From positions 1 through 64,000 of the forward strand of contig CAKPOS010000005.1 of assembly GCA_934176955.1 (NCBI GenBank): a DNA stretch of 64,000 nt, given 5' to 3'. The translations under genes were made by a program, and so were the position numbers. This DNA comes from an uncultured Bacilli bacterium. GTDB lineage: Bacteria; Bacillota_I; Bacilli_A; RF39; UBA660. How positions within the stretch are numbered: position 1 is the first letter of the stretch; each line of letters starts with the position of its first letter. Positions 9,013 through 16,826 of this stretch are shown here, one piece after another. The notes below the pieces were generated by a model that was not told where the DNA came from, searched no databases, and saw only the letters and a program-made list of their open reading frames with translations.

Positions 9013-10266
9013 ATGTCTAAAATTGTTGTTCATGGTGGTTATTCTTTGTCTGGTGAAATTTGTGTAGGGGGTGCTAAAAATAGTGCTGTTGCTTTGATAC
9101 CGGCTTCAATTTTATGTGGAGAAGAAGTTTTACTTAAAAATGTTCCTAATATTAGTGATATTGGTGCATTGGAAGATATTTTAACTTCTTTAGGGTGTGA
9201 GGTTTCTAGGGGAGATCATAGTCTTAAGATAGATAGTAGTTGTATGGTAAATGCTGTTATTCCTTGTGATTTGTCTTCTAAACTTCGGGCTTCTTATTAT
9301 TTTATGGGTGCTTTACTTGGAAAATATAAGCGTGTTAAAATGTGTTTTCCTGGGGGATGTTCTATTGGAGAAAGACCAATTAATTTGCATTTGAAAGGAT
9401 TTGAAAAACTGGGGGCTACTGTTTTAGAAGAGGATGGTAATTTTACGATTTATGCGGATAAGTTAATTGGGGATGATATCTTTTTAGATGTTCCTAGTGT
9501 TGGTGCTACGATTAATATTATGTTAGCAGCAGTTCTTGCTAAAGGGAAAACGGTTATTGATAATGCGGCTAGAGAGCCTCATATTGTTGATGTTGCAAAT
9601 ATGCTTAATCAGATGGGTGCTAAGATTAGTGGGCAAGGTACTAGTAAGATAGAGATTATTGGTGTGGATTCACTTCATGGTACGGAGTATTCTGTTGTTC
9701 CTGATATGATTGAGGCTGGTACTTATGTAATTATTGCTTCTTTGTTAGGAAAAGGACTTAAGGTTAGTGGTCTTGTTCCTGAACATATAGAAAGTTTGAC
9801 TTCTAAATTAGAAGAGGCTGGTGTTCATTTGAAGGTTGGAAAGAATTTTATTCAGGTAGATGAAGTGTCTGATTATCATTCTATTGATATTAAAACTATG
9901 GGATATCCTGGATTTCCGACGGATTTGCAGCAAGTTTTGGTTCCTTTTTTGGTTAGTTGTTCTGGTACTAGTCATATTGAAGAGACAATGTATGAGAATC
10001 GTTTTATGAATGTTCCTGATACGGTGAAGATGGGTGCTAATATTCAGGTGAATGATGCACAGTTTGCTACGATATATGGGAAAAGTGAATTAGTAGGAAA
10101 GAAGGTAGAAGCTACCGATTTGCGAGGTGGTGCTTCTATGATAATTTGTGGTTTGATTGCTGAGGGAACAACGGTAATTAGTAATGTTGGTCATATTTTG
10201 AGAGGATATGAGGATATTGTTGGTAAGTTAAAAAAAGTGGGCGCACATATTGAAATAGAAGAGTGA
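9013..10266 (+). CDS. murA: UDP-N-acetylglucosamine 1-carboxyvinyltransferase
   Basis: Catalyses the first committed step of peptidoglycan synthesis by transferring enolpyruvate from PEP to UDP-GlcNAc. Visible signatures are the KNSAVALIPASIL substrate loop near the N terminus, LRASYYFMG, and PGGCSIGERP, whose cysteine is the PEP-binding, fosfomycin-sensitive residue. About 418 residues, the normal length. An upstream in-frame ATG at 8971 exists, but the ribosome site AGGAG at 8999-9003 places the start at 9013 (9007 is too close). The gene ends in TGA, which shows that TGA is a stop here. The interrupted amidase gene follows. Confidence 0.96.
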   Translation: MSKIVVHGGYSLSGEICVGGAKNSAVALIPASILCGEEVLLKNVPNISDIGALEDILTSLGCEVSRGDHSLKIDSSCMVNAVIPCDLSSKLRASYYFMGALLGKYKRVKMCFPGGCSIGERPINLHLKGFEKLGATVLEEDGNFTIYADKLIGDDIFLDVPSVGATINIMLAAVLAKGKTVIDNAAREPHIVDVANMLNQMGAKISGQGTSKIEIIGVDSLHGTEYSVVPDMIEAGTYVIIASLLGKGLKVSGLVPEHIESLTSKLEEAGVHLKVGKNFIQVDEVSDYHSIDIKTMGYPGFPTDLQQVLVPFLVSCSGTSHIEETMYENRFMNVPDTVKMGANIQVNDAQFATIYGKSELVGKKVEATDLRGGASMIICGLIAEGTTVISNVGHILRGYEDIVGKLKKVGAHIEIEE

Positions 10267-10406
10267 AAAAGAAATTTTTTTGCAGATATTATGTGAGTGA
10301 TTGTTGTAGTAAATAGAGTAGGTTTATATTGGGATTGATGAATATTTTAAAAAGTAAATTGTAAAAAGTAAAAGTTAATTTGGAAGAGTCTTTTAGTATT
10401 TTTTAT

Positions 10407-10434
10407 AACCAAAAATGAATTTGTTCATAAATTA
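10407..10434 (+). promoter_or_regulatory. Sigma-K-like promoter match upstream of the split amidase
   Basis: AACC at 10407-10410 and CATAAATTA at 10426-10434 are 15 bp apart and resemble the sigma-K consensus (mACm, 16 bp, CATAnnnTA). The predicted transcript would start at about 10441, inside the ribosome-binding site (AGGTGA, 10439-10444). That counts against it, as does the AT-rich background. Recorded because mother-cell expression would matter for the element that splits the gene. Confidence 0.2.
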
Positions 10435-10449
10435 TTTTAGGTGATATTT

Positions 10450-10752
10450 ATGAATAATAACGATTTAGTAGGAATTGTAATTGATCCTGGTCATGGTGGT
10501 GAGGATAGTGGGGCAATTGGTAATAATCAATATGAGAAGGATTATACTTTGAAAATTTCTAAATATATGTATGATAGATTGAGAGAGTTAGGGGTTCCTG
10601 TAACTTTAACGAGGGATACAGATGTGACATTGACACCGATGGAGAGGGTTAATAGCATTCTGTCTGCTTATGGTGATGATCCTAATGTGATTGTAATATC
10701 TAATCACTTAAATGCAGGAGGTGCGAATGGTAAGAATGTAGGCAAAGTGTAA
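10450..10752 (+). CDS. N-acetylmuramoyl-L-alanine amidase, N-terminal half (gene split by integrative element)
   Basis: First half of an Amidase_3 zinc amidase that cleaves the MurNAc-L-Ala bond of peptidoglycan. It has DPGHGGEDSGA (first Zn histidine), the NNQYEKDYT glutamate ligand and ISNHLNAGG (second Zn histidine). Host-derived codons end at 10723, after which ten element-derived residues lead to a TAA. The catalytic C-terminal glutamate lies on the other half at 23363-24306, so this fragment should be inactive. ATG at 10450 follows AGGTGATATTT. The product has no signal peptide. Joining 10450-10723 to 23363-24303 gives one 405-codon frame with no stop. Confidence 0.9.
   Translation: MNNNDLVGIVIDPGHGGEDSGAIGNNQYEKDYTLKISKYMYDRLRELGVPVTLTRDTDVTLTPMERVNSILSAYGDDPNVIVISNHLNAGGANGKNVGKV
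10717..10741 (+). other. attL junction of the integrative element
   Basis: The host half GGAGGTG (10717-10723) abuts the element half CGAATGGTAAGAATGTAG (10724-10741). The same GGTG occurs at attR (23359-23362). The element half is the inverted partner of the arm at 23339-23356. The likely crossover dinucleotide is GG at 10720-10721. Confidence 0.85.
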
Positions 10753-10814
10753 TAGCGTCTTGTTTGCCTTTAAATCAAGGGACTTAAAATAATAATATTG
10801 CTGCCATAACGTAA

Positions 10815-10843
10815 AGAAATGCACAAGTGTATTGTGCATTTCT
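10815..10843. repeat. 29-bp hairpin, left copy of the IS target duplication
   Basis: A palindrome with 12-bp arms (AGAAATGCACAA and its complement) around GTGTA. An identical copy is at 12579-12607, on the other side of the IS. It is most likely the original terminator hairpin of the DUF2188 gene, duplicated whole by insertion. Confidence 0.85.
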
Positions 10844-10855
10844 CAGAGTGTAGAC

Positions 10856-10883
10856 AAACCTCTAGATTTTTCTAGAGGTTTTT
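10856..10883. terminator. Hairpin at IS left end
   Basis: AAACCTCTAGA pairs with TCTAGAGGTTT around a short T loop, with TTTTTT on the + side. It lies just beyond the transposase stop. It would block transcription entering the IS from the + strand and may terminate the transposase. Confidence 0.6.
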
Positions 10884-12272
10884 TCATGAATAATTTTTTT
10901 TGCTTAAACTTATAATATTTTTGATAATTTTTGTGAAATTATATAGAAATGATGATGATGTAACGGGCTCCTTTCCTACATTATCATTTTTAATTGCTAT
11001 ATTTTTTATATTTTGGGCAGCACAAATAAGCCATGTATAATGTTGATTTTTTTTAACACCTTTATACATAGCGTATCTGTATCCATGATTTTGTTTTGAA
11101 TCTGCAAAACTTCTTTCTATATGTTCTTTTCTTTTTTGATATAATTCTTTTCCTTCTTTTGAAAGTCTATTCTCTCTAAAAATTTCATTCCATTCTTCAT
11201 GAATATGTCTTCTTACTATTTTCGTCTTATCTGTATTTTCATATTTTTTATATCCATTTTTGTCTATTAATCCTTTATATTCTAATATCTCCCCAGTTTC
11301 TTTTTCGTAATACATATCTAATTCTTTTTCATATTTATATTTACTTTTTTCTTTTCTTGATTCTGGTGTTCCATATCTTCTATATCCAAGCACTCCAAAT
11401 ATATCATTTTCAATAAAATATTTTTTAATATCTAATGTTAAGTATCCAGAATCAACTGCATATTTTTTTAATTCAAAGCCAAATTTATTTTTTATATATT
11501 CTGCTCTTTCTATAAACGGACCAGAATCATGTACATTTCCTTTTGTTATATAAGCATCCACAATGACATTACATTTATCATCTACAGTTCTATGGTCTAA
11601 ATACATAAATCCTTTTTCCTTATTATCTCTATGATAATATCCACTTTCTTTATCGGTTGTACTTACTTTTATGTGTTTTTCTTCAAATTCATCTTTATAC
11701 TCAAATGGTTTTCTTCCTTGCTTTATTCTTTCTTCATTTATTTCATCTTCTAGCCATTTTCTTCTTTCTTTAACATTTTTTACTATCTCATCATTAAATT
11801 TATTTTTATTGGCATTTGCTTTTTTATGTGTTGAATCTGTATAAAATGTAGTTCCATCCACTAGTTTATATTTTATTGCTTGATTTACTATCTCTACAAA
11901 TATCTCTTCAAATATATCTGAATCTTTAAATCTTCTTTCATAATTTTTACTAAATGTTGAAAAGTGTGGTGTATCTTGACCAAATGGTATTCCTAAAAAC
12001 CATCTATATTCTGCATCTACTTTTAATTTTTTGCAAGTTTGCCTCATTGATTTTATTCCATCTAATGCTTGTATAAATACTATTTTAAACAAAACAACTG
12101 GATTAATACTAGGCCTTCCATTATTTTCACAATATAAGTCTTTTACTTTATCATAAATAAAAGTGAAATCTATATATTTATCTATCTTACGAAACAAACT
12201 GTCTTCTGGTACAATTTCTTCCATAGTAGTCATTAAGATTTCACTTTGAATATTCTTATTTATTGTTATCAT
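10884..12272 (-). CDS. IS1182-family transposase (DUF772 N-terminal domain, DDE catalytic domain)
   Basis: The N-terminal domain (residues about 1-130; GRPSINPVVLFKIVFIQ, then AEYRWFLGIPFGQDTPHFST) is the DUF772 type typical of IS1182 and IS5-group transposases. The DDE region follows: VDGTTFYTDSTHKKA (first Asp), KKYAVDSGYL (second Asp) and a late KEHIERSFADSKQNHGYRY (Glu) block, where ERSFADSK is the classic signature. The reading frame extends upstream to 12350, but ATG at 12272 (MITINKN) matches family starts. It lies wholly within the IS inverted repeats. Confidence 0.92.
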   Translation of the reverse strand: MITINKNIQSEILMTTMEEIVPEDSLFRKIDKYIDFTFIYDKVKDLYCENNGRPSINPVVLFKIVFIQALDGIKSMRQTCKKLKVDAEYRWFLGIPFGQDTPHFSTFSKNYERRFKDSDIFEEIFVEIVNQAIKYKLVDGTTFYTDSTHKKANANKNKFNDEIVKNVKERRKWLEDEINEERIKQGRKPFEYKDEFEEKHIKVSTTDKESGYYHRDNKEKGFMYLDHRTVDDKCNVIVDAYITKGNVHDSGPFIERAEYIKNKFGFELKKYAVDSGYLTLDIKKYFIENDIFGVLGYRRYGTPESRKEKSKYKYEKELDMYYEKETGEILEYKGLIDKNGYKKYENTDKTKIVRRHIHEEWNEIFRENRLSKEGKELYQKRKEHIERSFADSKQNHGYRYAMYKGVKKNQHYTWLICAAQNIKNIAIKNDNVGKEPVTSSSFLYNFTKIIKNIISLSKKNYS

Positions 12273-12578
12273 TTTATCACTTACTTTCTTTATATATTCC
12301 AATAATATTATATCATAAACACATAAAAAAAGTAAGGTTTGTAAGCTCAAAATTTGGAATATATAAGCAACCTTACAAATTAATTATACAACAATTTTAA
12401 AAAAAAGAAAAGAGTATTGAACTTTGTCACAGCCTTTTATATTTCTCACACTAAAGTATAAAAAAGAGCATTTTTTAGGGATTAAGTACCTAATATTTGC
12501 TCTTTTTAGACAATTTAACCCACTTTGATTTATTAAAAAATCAATTTTTTTCAAAATAGGTAGTTTGTCAACACTCTG

Positions 12579-12607
12579 AGAAATGCACAAGTGTATTGTG
12601 CATTTCT
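12579..12607. repeat. 29-bp hairpin, right copy of the IS target duplication and probable DUF2188 terminator
   Basis: Identical to 10815-10843. It directly abuts the stop codon of the DUF2188 gene (12608-12610), so on the minus strand it is a stem of 12 bp immediately after the gene, as expected for a terminator. Confidence 0.8.
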
Positions 12608-12841
12608 TTAATATACATGATCTTTTGGAGGACAAGAATCATTTCCGTAAGAATCTTTATCTTGAATTTTTCCATTTAATCCGTGGATTATTAATTCAGA
12701 TTTTTGATTTTTGGCTATGTTTCTGCCATAATTTATTGCATCTATCTTTGTAGGCAATATTTTAGTTGGCTTTAAATTTCCTTCTCCAATAACTTTCCAG
12801 CCACCATTATGATTATGAGTTATATGTTGATTTATATGCAT
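12608..12841 (-). CDS. DUF2188 domain protein
   Basis: 77 residues matching the DUF2188 pattern: an N-terminal NHNGGWKVIGEGN strand, a central helix TKIDAINYGRNIAKNQ, then SELIIHGLNGKIQDKDSYGND. The family is small, widespread on mobile DNA and of unknown function. ATG at 12841 is preceded on the minus strand by AGAAAGGA with a 10-nt spacer. It is transcribed toward the IS, which has inserted at its terminator. The gene itself is not damaged. Confidence 0.85.
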   Translation of the reverse strand: MHINQHITHNHNGGWKVIGEGNLKPTKILPTKIDAINYGRNIAKNQKSELIIHGLNGKIQDKDSYGNDSCPPKDHVY

Positions 12842-12892
12842 AATTACTAAATCCTTTCTGCTAAAAAACTAAAACGCTTTATATTTTAGAAA

Positions 12893-12958
12893 GAATATGA
12901 TATAATTAGTCTTGGAGAGAGAAATAGTTATATCATTTAGCTATTTTCTTTTTTTGTC
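12893..12958 (+). promoter_or_regulatory. Extended -10 promoter followed by a short hairpin terminator
   Basis: TGATATAAT at 12898-12906 is an extended -10 box. About 25 nt later GAAATAG and CTATTTTC flank a 12-nt loop and lead into TTTTTTT. This could give a transcript of about 45 nt, or a leader attenuator upstream of the ATPase/subtilase operon. No protein is encoded. Confidence 0.3.
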
Positions 12959-13037
12959 TAATTCTTTTAGACAATTTAATTTTATCATTAATAAAAATGT
13001 ATGTCAACAAAAAAATAAAAAAAGTTTGCAAAAAGTA

Positions 13038-13065
13038 TTTACTTTGTCCCAAAAAGTGATATACT
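13038..13065 (+). promoter_or_regulatory. Promoter of the ATPase/subtilase operon
   Basis: TTTACT at 13038-13043 and an extended -10 TGATATACT ending at 13065 are 16 bp apart, 17 bp upstream of the ATG at 13082. The region between contains ACTTTGTCCCAAAAAGT, an imperfect dyad that could bind a regulator. Confidence 0.45.
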
Positions 13066-13081
13066 ATTATTAGGTGATAAA

Positions 13082-14122
13082 ATGAAAAAAATAGACGTAA
13101 TAAATTTAATTAAATATTATTCTGAAAAAAATGATTATGCCTTTAGAAATGAAGCATATAAGATAGCAAATGATTTTGATATTTCTGGAGATACTCAGTT
13201 AGCTGAATACATTATGGCTTTACTCTCTGATGCAAATACATTTGTGCCACAATCATATGATTATTCTTCGTCTTTTTTTGAAAAAGTGGAAATAATTAAT
13301 TCACCATTACCACTACCTGATAAAATAAAAAATGATGTTGTTGGAATTGTTAATGCTATTGGCCATAATGTTGGAGTTAATAAATTTTTATTTGAAGGCT
13401 TACCTGGAACAGGTAAAACTGAGACAGTTAAACAAATTGCTAGAATTTTAAGTAGAGATTTATATATGGCAAAATTTGATTCAATAATTGATAGTAAGCT
13501 TGGACAAACATCAAAAAATATATATGCTGCATTTGATGAAATTAATAAATTACCACATCCAGAAAGTGTTGTGATATTATTTGATGAAATAGATGCTCTG
13601 GCAATGGACAGATTAAATAATAATGATCTTAGAGAAATGGGCAGAGCTACATCAACTTTATTAAAAGAATTAGATAAGCTGCATGATAACATTGTATTGA
13701 TTGCAACAACAAATTTATATAAATCATTTGACAAAGCTTTAATAAGACGATTTGATTCGATAATCAATTTCAATAGATATACTAAGGAAGATTTAATTGA
13801 AGTGGCAGAATCAATATTAAATGAATACATAGATAAATTTGATAATGTTGCTAAAGATTTAAGATTATACAGAAAAATAATATCACTTATGGATCCCTTG
13901 ATATATCCTGGAGATTTAAAAAATATTATAAAAACATCTCTCGCATTCAGTAATATGAATAATCAATATGATTATTTGATAAGGCTGTATGAAAATATAA
14001 CATCAACAAAGATTAATGGAAATATAAAAAAATTACAGGAACAAGGCTTTACGATTAGGGAAATAGAACATTTAACTGGTATATCAAAAAGTCAAGTTTC
14101 TAGGGGGTTAAATAATGAATAA
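13082..14122 (+). CDS. ietA: AAA ATPase, IetA-like (defence pair with downstream subtilase)
   Basis: 346-residue AAA ATPase: Walker A GLPGTGKT (about residue 107), Walker B ILFDEIDAL (about 164), sensor 1 IATTN and arginine-finger-like RRFD. The C terminus ends in a helix-turn-helix-like segment (TIREIEHLTGISKSQVSRGL). It overlaps the subtilase gene by 8 bp, so the products are likely made together. AAA ATPase plus subtilisin-like protease is the composition of IetAS, known from Agrobacterium plasmids and from anti-phage surveys. Assignment rests on domain pairing and order, not on a computed alignment. Confidence 0.8.
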   Translation: MKKIDVINLIKYYSEKNDYAFRNEAYKIANDFDISGDTQLAEYIMALLSDANTFVPQSYDYSSSFFEKVEIINSPLPLPDKIKNDVVGIVNAIGHNVGVNKFLFEGLPGTGKTETVKQIARILSRDLYMAKFDSIIDSKLGQTSKNIYAAFDEINKLPHPESVVILFDEIDALAMDRLNNNDLREMGRATSTLLKELDKLHDNIVLIATTNLYKSFDKALIRRFDSIINFNRYTKEDLIEVAESILNEYIDKFDNVAKDLRLYRKIISLMDPLIYPGDLKNIIKTSLAFSNMNNQYDYLIRLYENITSTKINGNIKKLQEQGFTIREIEHLTGISKSQVSRGLNNE

Positions 14123-16340
14123 TCTTATTAGACTAAAAGGTCCATTAAATGAAAAGAAAAATTTAAGCACTCCTGGTCAATCAACATTTTCAGCTAATCG
14201 TGGAACCAGCGTTGAAAAATTAATATCATTAAAAGAGGACTTGCAACAATTATATATTAGATGGAGAAATGATAAAATATTGGAAGGTGCACTTGTCAGC
14301 GTTTTTTACGATAGAATTGTTCCAAAAAGTAAAAGAATAAAAACTTTGCTATCAAAAGGATCTGAATTATCAAATAATTCAATAAGAGGTGCTAAATTTT
14401 CTGAGAATGGTGAAAAACATATTATTACGCATTTTGTGAGTTTAGACACTATTAAAAACAATATTGAAAAATTAAATACTGCAATTTATATAATGAATAA
14501 ATGTTTTGATAATTATATTGATAACGAAAAACTAAAGACAATTAATGACCATAAAAATATTATTGAAAAGAATAACATGTCAAAGTCTACTTTCATAAAT
14601 ATTGTGACTGATGCATGCAATGTGGAAAAATTTGGAATATTAGATGATGCTAAAAATCTTACTCTCGATACTATAATTAATTTATATGAAGTAGGTATGC
14701 CAGTTGAAAATTTAATGAATAAAATAGGCATTACAAATAATGATTATATAAAGATTGATAATAATGTTATAAAATTTAAAAATATAAAGTCATTAAATAT
14801 TTTTACTAATAATGTTTCTTATCTTGTTTCAATGTCAACTACAAATATTTCTCAGTATAATTACTATGATTGCACTTCGGAAATATTAGATTGTCCGACT
14901 ATAACAATAAGAGACCCAAAAAATGAACCTGTTATTGGTGTTATTGATACGTTATTTGATCAAAATGTATATTTTAATAAGTGGGTTGAATATCACGATT
15001 TAGTTGATGAAAACATACCGAAGTCTTCAAAAGATTATGAACATGGTACTTCTGTAACTTCAATAATAGTTGATGGGCCTTCATTTAATCCGCAATATGA
15101 AGATGGATGTGGAAATTTTAAAGTTAGACATTTTGGAGTAGCAGTGCATGGAAAAAACAGTTCCTTAACCATAATTAAAAATATTGAAAGAGTTGTTGAA
15201 GAAAATCCTGATATTCATGTGTGGAATTTATCTTTAGGTTCAGAATTAGAAATTAATCCAAATTTTATCTCACCGGAGGCTGCGCTAATTGATAGAATAC
15301 AATGCGAAAAAAATGTCATATTTGTAATAGCGGGTACAAATGATAATGATGATACATTAAAGAAGAAAATAGGGTCACCTGCAGATTCAATAAATGCTTT
15401 GGTTGTAAACTCTTTAAGTTTTTCAGGGAAAATACCATCATATGCAAGAAAAGGAAATGTTCTTTCTTTCTTTAATAAACCTGATGTTTCATATTATGGA
15501 GGAGATAAAGATGGTGCTTTTATTACATGCATAGGAACTGGGGTTAAACAAGGCATTGGTACTTCATATGCAGCACCATGGATATCACGTAAAATGTCAT
15601 ATTTAATTGATGTTATGGGATTAACAAGGGAAATAGCTAAAGCGTTGATAATTGATTCGGCAACAAATTGGAATTATGTCAATGACGAAAATTCTAAATT
15701 TATAGGTTTTGGGAAAGTTCCAGTACATATAAATGATATAATTAATTCTAATGATGATGAAATAAAATTTTATATAGAGGGTACTTCAAATCTATATGAT
15801 ACATACACACATAATATACCAGTACCCTTATATAAGGATAAATATCCATTTATAGCCAAAGCAACATTGTGTTATTTTCCAAAATGTTCAAGAAATCAGG
15901 GAGTTGATTATACTAACACTGAATTAGATATATATTTTGGACGAATTGATAATAAAGGAAATATAAAGTCAATAAATCAAAATATTCAATCGGAAGGTAA
16001 TGAATTGGGGATAAAAGAAAAAGAGGCAAGGCAATTTTATAGAAAATGGGATAATGTTAAGCACATTACTCAAGTGTTAAAAAATAATATTCGCCCAAAA
16101 CAGAAATATGATAATGTACTTTGGGGATTAAGCATTAAATCTAAGGAAAGGCTTGAAAAGAGAGATGGTGAAGGAATTAAATTTGGAGTAGTGATTACTT
16201 TGAAAGAAATTAATGGAGTTAATAGGATGTCAGAATTTATAAATCAGTGCTCATTAAGAGGATGGTTAGTAAATAAAGTTGATATTAAAAACAGAATTGA
16301 TATATATAATACTGCTCAAGAAGATGTAAAATTTGATTAG
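14115..16340 (+). CDS. ietS: Subtilisin-like serine protease, IetS-like
   Basis: 741 residues. A long N-terminal region of about 270 residues with no recognised motif precedes an S8 peptidase domain with the full triad: Asp in GVIDTLFD (about residue 278), His in EHGTSVTS (about 310) and Ser in GIGTSYAAP (about 483). No signal peptide is seen, so it should act in the cytoplasm, unlike secreted subtilases; this fits a defence effector controlled by its ATPase partner. A C-terminal extension of about 200 residues follows the peptidase. The start ATG at 14115 lies inside the ietA stop region and follows AGGGGGTTAAATA. Confidence 0.82.
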   Translation: MNNLIRLKGPLNEKKNLSTPGQSTFSANRGTSVEKLISLKEDLQQLYIRWRNDKILEGALVSVFYDRIVPKSKRIKTLLSKGSELSNNSIRGAKFSENGEKHIITHFVSLDTIKNNIEKLNTAIYIMNKCFDNYIDNEKLKTINDHKNIIEKNNMSKSTFINIVTDACNVEKFGILDDAKNLTLDTIINLYEVGMPVENLMNKIGITNNDYIKIDNNVIKFKNIKSLNIFTNNVSYLVSMSTTNISQYNYYDCTSEILDCPTITIRDPKNEPVIGVIDTLFDQNVYFNKWVEYHDLVDENIPKSSKDYEHGTSVTSIIVDGPSFNPQYEDGCGNFKVRHFGVAVHGKNSSLTIIKNIERVVEENPDIHVWNLSLGSELEINPNFISPEAALIDRIQCEKNVIFVIAGTNDNDDTLKKKIGSPADSINALVVNSLSFSGKIPSYARKGNVLSFFNKPDVSYYGGDKDGAFITCIGTGVKQGIGTSYAAPWISRKMSYLIDVMGLTREIAKALIIDSATNWNYVNDENSKFIGFGKVPVHINDIINSNDDEIKFYIEGTSNLYDTYTHNIPVPLYKDKYPFIAKATLCYFPKCSRNQGVDYTNTELDIYFGRIDNKGNIKSINQNIQSEGNELGIKEKEARQFYRKWDNVKHITQVLKNNIRPKQKYDNVLWGLSIKSKERLEKRDGEGIKFGVVITLKEINGVNRMSEFINQCSLRGWLVNKVDIKNRIDIYNTAQEDVKFD

Positions 16341-16442
16341 TAAATTATTCTGTCAATTGGCAAAAGAGCAATTCTAAGGCAATGAAATTTAGTCATTAAA
16401 TTAGATGTATTTATATGGTTAATGTAATAGGTGGTATTTATG

Positions 16443-16826
16443 ATGAAAGTTGTAGCAGCATTAATTGAAAATGATAATAAAGTTTTATTAGCAAAACGTT
16501 CTAAAGGAGATATTAATGTAATTGGAAAATGGGAATTTCCTGGCGGTAAAGTGGAAAAAGATGAAAACGAATTTGATGCAATTGAAAGGGAAATAAAGGA
16601 AGAGTTTGAACTTACAATTAAAGCTAGAGAATTTGTGGTCAATAATATATGTGAGTATCCAACAAAAGTTGTTGATTTAAGATTATATAGATGTGATTAT
16701 GTATCTGGAAACTTCAATTTACATGATCATTCAGAATATAAATGGGTAAATAAAGAAGAATTATTAGATTATGATTTAGCCCCTGCTGATATTCCATTAG
16801 CAGAGTATGTAAGGAAGGTAAAGTAA
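16443..16826 (+). CDS. NUDIX hydrolase, MutT/NudG-like
   Basis: About 128 residues with a complete NUDIX box running from GGKVEKDE through REIKEEFEL. It resembles small (deoxy)nucleoside triphosphate pyrophosphohydrolases of the MutT/CTP-pyrophosphohydrolase type; the substrate is inferred. Two ATGs (16440 and 16443) follow AGGTGG at 16429-16434, and 16443 has better spacing. Its TAA overlaps the ATG of the helicase gene by one base, implying translational coupling, so the NUDIX enzyme probably works with or protects against the helicase product. Confidence 0.88.
   Translation: MKVVAALIENDNKVLLAKRSKGDINVIGKWEFPGGKVEKDENEFDAIEREIKEEFELTIKAREFVVNNICEYPTKVVDLRLYRCDYVSGNFNLHDHSEYKWVNKEELLDYDLAPADIPLAEYVRKVK

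Larger units (their letters stand above)
10844..12578 (-). mobile_element. IS1182-family-like insertion sequence
   Basis: A 1,735-bp element bounded by inverted repeats. The left end CAGAGTGTAGACAAAC and the complement of the right end CAGAGTGTTGACAAAC match at 15 of 16 bases. It carries one minus-strand transposase and is flanked by perfect 29-bp direct repeats that are themselves a hairpin. Targeting of palindromes or terminators with long duplications is known for the IS1182 group. Transposase and ends are intact, so it may be active. Confidence 0.88.

Noticed and set aside
10260..10300. UGA as a sense (Trp) codon as in Mollicutes
   Set aside because: murA ends properly at TGA after the family C terminus, no gene needs UGA read-through, and Trp is encoded by UGG; the standard code is used.
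12384..12635. 83-codon minus-strand frame crossing the IS right end
   Set aside because: It spans the IS inverted repeat, target duplication and part of the DUF2188 gene, has no ribosome site and no recognisable sequence; chance frame.
13261..13830. 189-codon minus-strand frame opposite the AAA ATPase
   Set aside because: Complementary shadow of a gene with intact Walker motifs; no ribosome site.
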